13,877 nt of DNA from JBEVNR01 sp040507985 (lineage in GTDB: Bacteria; Pseudomonadota; Alphaproteobacteria; Rickettsiales; UBA6187), in contig JBEVNR010000011.1 of the NCBI GenBank assembly GCA_040507985.1, positions 1 through 13,877 on the forward strand, written 5' to 3'. Below are positions 13,551 to 13,877 of this stretch, one piece after another. How positions within the stretch are numbered: the first letter of the stretch is position 1; each line of letters opens with the position of its first letter. Made by a program: the position numbers and the translations under genes. The notes below the pieces were generated by a model. The model saw only the letters and a list, made by a program, of their open reading frames with translations, made no database searches and was not told the origin of the DNA.

Positions 13551-13576
13551 AATTCTTACTCCAAACATATCCAGTC

Positions 13577-13606
13577 ATTATATTCCATTTTGACATCGAA
13601 ACCCAA
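13577..13606 (-). promoter_or_regulatory. Promoter of the antitoxin-toxin operon
   Basis: On the minus strand, TTGGGT (complement of 13601-13606) and a perfect TATAAT (complement of 13577-13582) are 18 bp apart. Upstream, 13611-13746 is AT-rich, with runs such as GTATATTTGTATAT that could hold autoregulatory operators. I see no clean palindrome there. Confidence 0.5.
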
Positions 13607-13746
13607 GGGGACAGATGAAATTTACTGTATATTTGTATATTCAAGATTAATTATATATTATAATTTTCCACCTTTTTACGTATGCATATGCTGTTTTTTT
13701 GAAAAATCAACTTATAAGTCAGTAATTGAGGACATATAGCGCTCTA

Positions 13747-13877
13747 AGAAGCCGTCACCTAACTATTTCTATATAATTTATTTAACGTGACCCGTATCAT
13801 GGCGATTTTAACGAACGCTTCGGCAGTTTTGGTGAGTATTTCGTAGTCCTTCGCCAATCTTCTGTGATTTGAAATCC
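13747..13877 (-). mobile_element. IS5-family insertion sequence, 3' end (continues past window)
   Basis: The segment holds the end of an IS5-type transposase gene plus 12 terminal bases, GTGACGGCTTCT on the minus strand. The stretch 13747-13782 is identical, in inverted orientation, to 132-167. The base outside it differs between copies, which marks the element tip at or near 13747. Confidence 0.8.
13759..13877 (-). CDS. IS5-family transposase, C-terminal fragment (5' end outside window)
   Basis: On the minus strand the frame gives 38 residues ending at TAG (complement of 13759-13761). It begins ISNHRRLAKDYEILTKTAEA and continues FVKIAMIRVTLNKL. The RRLAKDYE block, with its Glu, and the following AMIRxxL helix are the standard C-terminal end of IS5-family (IS427/IS1031-like) DDE transposases. 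Whether the rest of the gene is intact lies outside the window. Confidence 0.88.
   Translation of the reverse strand, partial: ISNHRRLAKDYEILTKTAEAFVKIAMIRVTLNKLYRNS

Noticed and set aside
13601..13622. Sequence CCCAAGGGGACAGATGAA, which recalls ends of some REP-type transposon sequences
   Set aside because: Only one copy is in the window and there is no associated transposase; the resemblance is too short to call.
1..13877. Search for CRISPR arrays, tRNA, rRNA and riboswitches
   Set aside because: No regularly spaced direct repeats, no cloverleaf-like or rRNA-like segments and no recognisable riboswitch core were seen by eye.

Overview
The window looks like a chromosomal segment of an alphaproteobacterium. 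The signs are a membrane-anchored retropepsin-type aspartic protease of the family typical of Alphaproteobacteria, a GTA/HK97-type portal gene standing alone, an MrpEFG module split from its other subunits, and -35 boxes beginning CTTG. The order cannot be fixed from the sequence. IS remnants, dispersed repeats, a truncated gene and isolated fragments of larger clusters (flhB, portal, mrpEFG) point to a rearranged genome, perhaps of a host-associated lineage; that is inference.

Layout, left to right. Bases 1-131 are the 3' end of an IS1-family element. It directly abuts a 36-bp scrap of an IS5-family element end (132-167). A truncated coiled-coil coding fragment (168-327) follows, then a gene-free stretch with a weak terminator and a large hairpin (328-545). 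A seven-gene minus-strand operon fills 546-3841. In transcription order it is mrpE, mrpF, mrpG, a 41-residue LptM-like lipoprotein, the retropepsin-like protease, rsmD and trpC, with 1-4 nt overlaps or very short gaps through most of it and a good sigma70-type promoter at 3862-3890. Next is a minus-strand pair (3957-5330): a GmhA-like SIS protein that has lost a catalytic glutamate, and an HddC-like heptose-1-phosphate nucleotidyltransferase. A second minus-strand pair (5480-7543) holds a COG4529-type FAD/NAD(P)-binding protein and a cysteine dioxygenase-family cupin.

flhB (7681-8745, minus) stands apart from other flagellar genes. It diverges from an ScsC-like secreted DsbA-family protein (8910-9689, plus). 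A MITE-like element with about 32-bp imperfect terminal inverted repeats lies at 9726-9894; a shorter relative lies at 7573-7655. Aspartate kinase (10049-11296, minus) is divergent from an HK97/GTA-type portal gene (11471-12631, plus).

The right end is more AT-rich. It carries a two-gene, overlapping, minus-strand module with its own promoter: a Panacea (SocA-like, DUF4065) antitoxin and a 159-residue basic protein that is the likely toxin. The window closes inside a minus-strand IS5-family transposase. Its 3' end is an inverted copy of the scrap at 132-167, so the whole 13.6-kb interior lies between inverted IS ends.

Most genes are housekeeping or cell-envelope functions. The parts most likely to be new biology are the Panacea partner protein, the GmhA-like protein with an altered active site, the COG4529-cysteine dioxygenase pair and the small inverted-repeat element.
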